Shown here: one piece after another, positions 32,422 through 35,961 of the stretch
How positions within the stretch are numbered: position 1 is the stretch's first letter
Layout of the letters: each line of letters starts with the position of its first letter
Assembly (NCBI GenBank): GCA_035562355.1
Contig: DATMXU010000231.1
Span: 1 to 35,961 of the forward strand
Source of the DNA: Pseudoflavonifractor sp035562355
GTDB lineage: Bacteria; Bacillota; Clostridia; Oscillospirales; Oscillospiraceae
Direction of reading: 5' to 3'
DNA length: 35,961 nucleotides
Position numbers and translations under genes: made by a program
The notes under the pieces: model-generated
Databases searched by the model: none
What the model was told of the DNA's origin: nothing
The model's input: the letters and a program-made list of their open reading frames with translations, nothing else

Positions 32422-32449
32422 ATTTTTGCCACATCGATGTGGCAAAAAT
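32422..32449. promoter_or_regulatory. Perfect palindrome matching an MtlR box
   Basis: A perfect 28-bp palindrome whose 20-bp core is TTGCCACA-TCGA-TGTGGCAA. The consensus I recall for MtlR of bacilli is TTGNCACA-N4-TGTGNCAA, and the core fits it at every defined position. It lies in the divergent control region beside a gene for an MtlR-type regulator. The absence of a loop and of a T-run argues against a terminator. Confidence 0.75.
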
Positions 32450-32554
32450 TAGAGATATTACAATGTCGACAAAGCAAGCGGAATCCTCTATGCTTTCATT
32501 ATGGAATATGCCATACCACCCATGAAGACCGATGACTACGGGAGACAAAAAGCT

Positions 32555-34504
32555 ATGGTAGAACACACTCGTCAGCGTATTATTTTCGAGTCGTCCTATC
32601 TGCTGGACGCGGAGGACTATGTCTCCCTGGAGGAATTGGCAAGGGCGGCCTCGGTCTCCAAGCGCACGGTGCAGAACGACCTGGACCAACTGAATGAATG
32701 GCTGAAGGAAAACCAGCTGTCGGAGTATATTGCCGTCCAGCGCAAGAGCGGCAGCGGCATTCTCCTTTCCCTGACCGGGATCACCCGGGAGGAGGCCAAA
32801 AGGCGGCTCTCCGCCGACGCCATTGAGCTGAAGACACAGGGAAACTATGAGCGGAGGCTGGAGATCATCAAGCTGCTGCTCTTCTCCAAGGACGCTCTGA
32901 CCATTCAGTTTTTTGCCGACCAGTTTTACGCCAGCAAAAGCGTGATTCAGAAGGACCTGGACTGGATCGGGAAATGGCTTTCCCGCCATCGGCTCTCCGT
33001 GGGGCGCTACCGCAGCCGGGGCATCATGCTGGTGGGGGACGAGATCGACCGGCGCAACCTGATCGCCGAGATGATGAACACCTCCAGCGCGCCGGATACC
33101 GGGCGATATGCCATTCCCGAGTTCTCGGACGTGGTGAGCCTGCTCCGGCTGGATCTTGACAAGTTCTATGGCTCCATACACCGCAACTCCAGGATCGACG
33201 TGGATAAGCTGGCCGATATCATCCGCGGCGCTGAGTGCCGTTACGGTTTCCAGCTGGCGGACACCTATTACACCGGCCTGTTGGTCCACCTGTCCATCGC
33301 GGTGGAACGCTTGACCGGGGGGCTTGGCGTGGTGTCCTCCCAGGATGTGCCGGACAGGATTTTGCGGGGACGAGAGGGAGAGATCGCGGCCTATATCTCC
33401 CGCGAGATCAGTGAGCGTTTCGGCGTTGTGGTACCCCAGAGCGAGGAGAGCCTGATCTGCATCCACATCATAGGCGCGAATATCAATTCGGATGCCGGGG
33501 ACCTCTCCTGCGGCGAGGATATGGAGCTCTTCTCAAAAAAGGTGATCGCCCTGGTGGAACGGCTTACCGGTATCCCCTTCTCCGGCGACGAGGTCCTGCA
33601 GCAGGGGCTGGCGATGCATATCAAGACCGCCACCTTTCGCCTGAGGGCGGGCCTGAACCTGAAACGCGGCTGGCCGGAGGGGCTGCTGGAGCAGCAGGAC
33701 CCATTGCTCTGCTACGCGGTGTGGGCCGCCTCCAGTCTGTACGGCGTTACCTTCTCGGTGCGGCCCAACCAGGAGGAGCTGTCCGCCCTCTGCGCTCACT
33801 TCTCTCTGTCCATCCAGCGGCAGCAGCGGGTGTTCCAGTGCCTGGTGGTATACGGCGGCGGGGTCATGAACGCCCTCCGCCTGACAGAGGCACTGAAAAA
33901 ATATGACGCCCAGCTCACCGTCGAGGAGTGCTGCACGGTCAGCCAGTTTCGACGCTTTTCCCCGCTCTCGTCGGGCAAATACCAGATGGTGGTCTCCAAC
34001 GTACCTGTGGATACCGGCGCAACCCCTCTCTTTCTGGTGTCCAACAAGCTGCGCAGAACGGAGCTGGAGCCGCTGGAGGAATTTCTGAAGAGCGCGGTGC
34101 TCCGGCAGCCCATCCCCTACGGCGGCGCGGTGCTCCCCGTCGTGTCCTTCTCCGCCGAGTGCGGCTCGCCCGACGCGGTAATGGAGCTCCTGTCCGACCA
34201 TCTCACCCGCATGGGGTACTGCCAGGAGACAGTCGTGGCGGAGCTGCTGGAGCTGGAGTGCGAGGGGCGGGCTTATCTCTGGGCGGGGTATCTCTACTAT
34301 CTCATCCTTTTGGACGACAGAGACAGGGAACAGGTCTTTCGCCTGCGGCTGAAAAACAAAATTGAGATCCGCGGCCAGGAGGTTTCCCAGGTATTGCTGC
34401 TGGCGGTACGAAAAAACAATATGCTTACCAAATCCCCTTCCGAGTTGGCGCCGCCCTTCCGCATGCTCTGGGAGATAGGCGGGGCGAAACTTTCGGATGA
34501 GTAG
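32555..34504 (+). CDS. PRD-containing transcriptional regulator of the MtlR/LicR type
   Basis: A 649-residue DNA-binding activator type controlled by PTS phosphorylation. A first winged HTH is at about 5-60 (LEELARAASVSKRTVQNDL), a second at about 100-160, and two PRD domains lie at about 210-310 and 325-425. All four PRD histidines appear present: His245, His304, His355 and His415. An EIIB(Gat)-like domain follows (428-515), but where a phosphorylatable Cys is expected (CGSGVG in relatives) the sequence is VYGGGV, with Tyr433. The C-terminal EIIA-like domain (about 515-640) also lacks the usual His near 575-585. ATG 32555 follows GGGAGA; the frame opens at 32501 with no ribosome site. The gene's stop overlaps the ribosome site of the Enzyme I gene. 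Confidence 0.85.
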   Translation: MVEHTRQRIIFESSYLLDAEDYVSLEELARAASVSKRTVQNDLDQLNEWLKENQLSEYIAVQRKSGSGILLSLTGITREEAKRRLSADAIELKTQGNYERRLEIIKLLLFSKDALTIQFFADQFYASKSVIQKDLDWIGKWLSRHRLSVGRYRSRGIMLVGDEIDRRNLIAEMMNTSSAPDTGRYAIPEFSDVVSLLRLDLDKFYGSIHRNSRIDVDKLADIIRGAECRYGFQLADTYYTGLLVHLSIAVERLTGGLGVVSSQDVPDRILRGREGEIAAYISREISERFGVVVPQSEESLICIHIIGANINSDAGDLSCGEDMELFSKKVIALVERLTGIPFSGDEVLQQGLAMHIKTATFRLRAGLNLKRGWPEGLLEQQDPLLCYAVWAASSLYGVTFSVRPNQEELSALCAHFSLSIQRQQRVFQCLVVYGGGVMNALRLTEALKKYDAQLTVEECCTVSQFRRFSPLSSGKYQMVVSNVPVDTGATPLFLVSNKLRRTELEPLEEFLKSAVLRQPIPYGGAVLPVVSFSAECGSPDAVMELLSDHLTRMGYCQETVVAELLELECEGRAYLWAGYLYYLILLDDRDREQVFRLRLKNKIEIRGQEVSQVLLLAVRKNNMLTKSPSELAPPFRMLWEIGGAKLSDE

Positions 34505-34513
34505 GAGGACAAC

Positions 34514-35961
34514 ATGGAAATCTATATCAAGGGCCGGGGCGCCTGCCCCGGCGTCGCGCTGGCCCCGCAGCTTGTGCTGGAGGATAGCTTCGACCATGAG
34601 ATATACCCCCGCGCCATCCCGGCGCCCGAGCCGGAGATACAGCGGTTTCTCGCCGCGCTCGGCGATACGGCAGCCGCCATCCAGCGCAGCCTCGACACGG
34701 TGGAAAAAACCATCGGCAGGGCTGAGAGTGAGATTTTTGAAGCGCAGCTGCTCATGCTGCGGGACCAGACGCTGACCGAGGAGGTCGTGGGAGCGATACG
34801 CCGGGACAGCGTGTGCGCGGAGTGGAGCTTTTTGCAGGCCATTGACCAGCGCATACATATGATGTCCGCGGTGAATAGCGACTACCTGCGGGAGCGGGTG
34901 CTGGACCTGCGGGATATCAAGCGCCAGGTGCTGGAGCGCCTATCCCTCCGGCCGGAGGAGGAGGGCCCCACCGGGGCCGTCATTTTGGTGGCCCGTGAGA
35001 TTATGCCCACGCAGCTGATCCGTTTCTCCGCCGGGGTGGTGCGGGGCCTGGTGATGGAGGAGGGCGGCGCCACCTCCCACACGGTACTCCTCGCCACCGC
35101 CATGGGGATCCCATGCGTCGTAGGCGCGCCCAAGGTACTGGAGCACGGCCGCAGCGGCGCCATGTCCCTGGTAAACGGGGCCACGGGCGAAGTCGTCCTG
35201 GAGCCCGGCCCCGAGCGGCTGCTCGTCTACGAGCGGGAACAGGAGACCCAGGCGCACCGGCGGAGGACCCAGGAGACCTTTCGCGGCCTCCCCACCCGTA
35301 CGGCGGATGGGCAGACCATCCAGCTCCTGTGCAATATCGCCTCCCAGAAGGAGGCCGCCGAGGTGGCGGCCCAGGATGGGGAGGGCGTCGGCCTCTTCCG
35401 CTCGGAATTCCTCTACCTTGGAGATCAGCTCCCCACTGAAGAGGAGCAGTACGCCATTTACGCCGGGGCGGGCAGGCTCCTGGAGGGGCGGCCCCTGGTC
35501 GTCCGTACTCTGGACGCTGGGGGGGATAAGCCTGTCCCCTGCCTCCATATGGACCCCGAACCCAACCCGTTCATGGGCTGCCGGGCAATCCGCTACTGCC
35601 TTGGGCATCCTGAGATATTCAAGTCGCAGCTTGCCGCCATTCTGCGCGCGGCGGCGGACGCCGATATCCGCGTCATGTTCCCCATGATCGCCACCATAGA
35701 GGAGCTGCGCCAGGCCAAGGGTCTGGTGGAACAGGTGAAGGATGAGCTGCGCGCGGCGGGGCGGGCCTTCCGGGAGGATATCCCCATCGGGATGATGGTG
35801 GAGATCCCCTCCGCCGCAATCATGGCGGACCGGTTTATCCGCGAGGTGGATTTTTTCTCCATCGGCACCAACGATCTTTTGCAGTACCTCTGCTCGGCAG
35901 ACCGGGGGAATCCTCAGACCGCCTATCTCAACGACCCCTGCGAACCGGCGCTGCTGCGCAT
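34514..35961 (+). CDS. ptsI: PTS Enzyme I (phosphoenolpyruvate-protein phosphotransferase), 3' end outside window
   Basis: The first 482 residues of PTS Enzyme I, which transfers phosphate from phosphoenolpyruvate to HPr in the cytoplasm. GGATSHT holds the phosphorylated His189. PEP-site blocks LFRSEFLY, VRTLDAGGDKP, GCRAIR, GMMVEIPSAA and SIGTNDLLQY are all present. The catalytic Cys region lies beyond the window, and about 85-90 residues should be missing. ATG 34514 follows AGGAGGAC, which overlaps the stop of the PRD regulator, so both are cotranscribed. Linkage of Enzyme I to a PRD regulator instead of to HPr is unusual. It may be a second, pathway-specific Enzyme I, with HPr or sugar-specific PTS genes downstream. 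Confidence 0.92.
   Translation, partial: MEIYIKGRGACPGVALAPQLVLEDSFDHEIYPRAIPAPEPEIQRFLAALGDTAAAIQRSLDTVEKTIGRAESEIFEAQLLMLRDQTLTEEVVGAIRRDSVCAEWSFLQAIDQRIHMMSAVNSDYLRERVLDLRDIKRQVLERLSLRPEEEGPTGAVILVAREIMPTQLIRFSAGVVRGLVMEEGGATSHTVLLATAMGIPCVVGAPKVLEHGRSGAMSLVNGATGEVVLEPGPERLLVYEREQETQAHRRRTQETFRGLPTRTADGQTIQLLCNIASQKEAAEVAAQDGEGVGLFRSEFLYLGDQLPTEEEQYAIYAGAGRLLEGRPLVVRTLDAGGDKPVPCLHMDPEPNPFMGCRAIRYCLGHPEIFKSQLAAILRAAADADIRVMFPMIATIEELRQAKGLVEQVKDELRAAGRAFREDIPIGMMVEIPSAAIMADRFIREVDFFSIGTNDLLQYLCSADRGNPQTAYLNDPCEPALLR

Larger units (their letters stand above)
32272..32554. other. Divergent control region between surface operon and PRD regulator
   Basis: A 283-bp AT-rich region in otherwise GC-rich DNA. 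It holds a 28-bp palindrome at 32422-32449, a degenerate second copy at 32359-32378, a possible TACAAT -10 box for the rightward gene at 32459-32464, and the ribosome sites of both genes. No convincing -35 box stands at the right distance from TACAAT, as expected for an activator-dependent promoter. Confidence 0.6.

Noticed and set aside
32422..32449. The 28-bp palindrome as an intrinsic terminator
   Set aside because: It has no proper loop, lies upstream of both divergent genes and is followed by A rather than T on each strand; an operator fits better.

Overview
The window reads as GC-rich chromosomal DNA from an anaerobic Firmicute, most like an Oscillospiraceae-type gut bacterium (Oscillibacter/Flavonifractor/Intestinimonas relatives). 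This is inferred from base composition, strong AGGAGG ribosome sites, S-layer-homology (SLH) surface proteins, a LysR of the selenium-metabolism type, aconitase X and a flavin/Fe-S enoate-reductase-like protein. No rRNA, tRNA, CRISPR array or insertion sequence was seen.

Region 1 (1-6101, + strand): a cysteine-desulfurase-like PLP enzyme and a LysR regulator are followed, after a promoter-containing gap, by a tight operon. It encodes aconitase X large and small subunits and an Old-Yellow-Enzyme/2,4-dienoyl-CoA-reductase-like protein, that is, a dehydratase next to an ene reductase with no obvious known pathway.

Region 2 (6181-19259): a transport locus built around a TetR regulator. A pair of half-size ABC exporter-fold proteins runs leftward. 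A Nik/Dpp/Opp-type import operon (permease, permease, ATPase, ATPase, lipoprotein) runs rightward and continues into a second exporter-fold pair. Three copies of a GTTAGY-N4-GCTAAC dyad lie in the control regions of the two outward operons. A different tandem palindrome covers the tetR promoter. The layout suggests uptake of a metal chelate or similar small ligand (YbtPQ/IrtAB-like plus NikABCDE/CntABCDF-like), but the substrate is not shown by the sequence.

Region 3 (19315-22391, - strand): a DUF4358 lipoprotein, an AlgI-type MBOAT protein and an AlgX/DHHW-type SGNH protein, together a probable cell-envelope O-acylation set. Next to it is the decayed C-terminal end of a sensor histidine kinase.

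Region 4 (22814-32271, - strand): a three-gene operon for very large secreted proteins. The first gene encodes an SLH-anchored protein. The next two are tandem paralogues sharing about 915 N-terminal residues but carrying different C-terminal modules. One ends in the same 145-residue module that ends the SLH protein. The other ends in a calcineurin-like phosphoesterase plus a LamG-like domain.

Region 5 (32555-35961, + strand): a PRD-containing MtlR-type regulator and PTS Enzyme I (cut by the window end), divergent from the surface operon. The shared intergenic region holds a perfect 28-bp palindrome whose core fits the MtlR box recalled from bacilli. This suggests that PTS phosphorylation state may govern the PTS genes, the surface-protein operon, or both.
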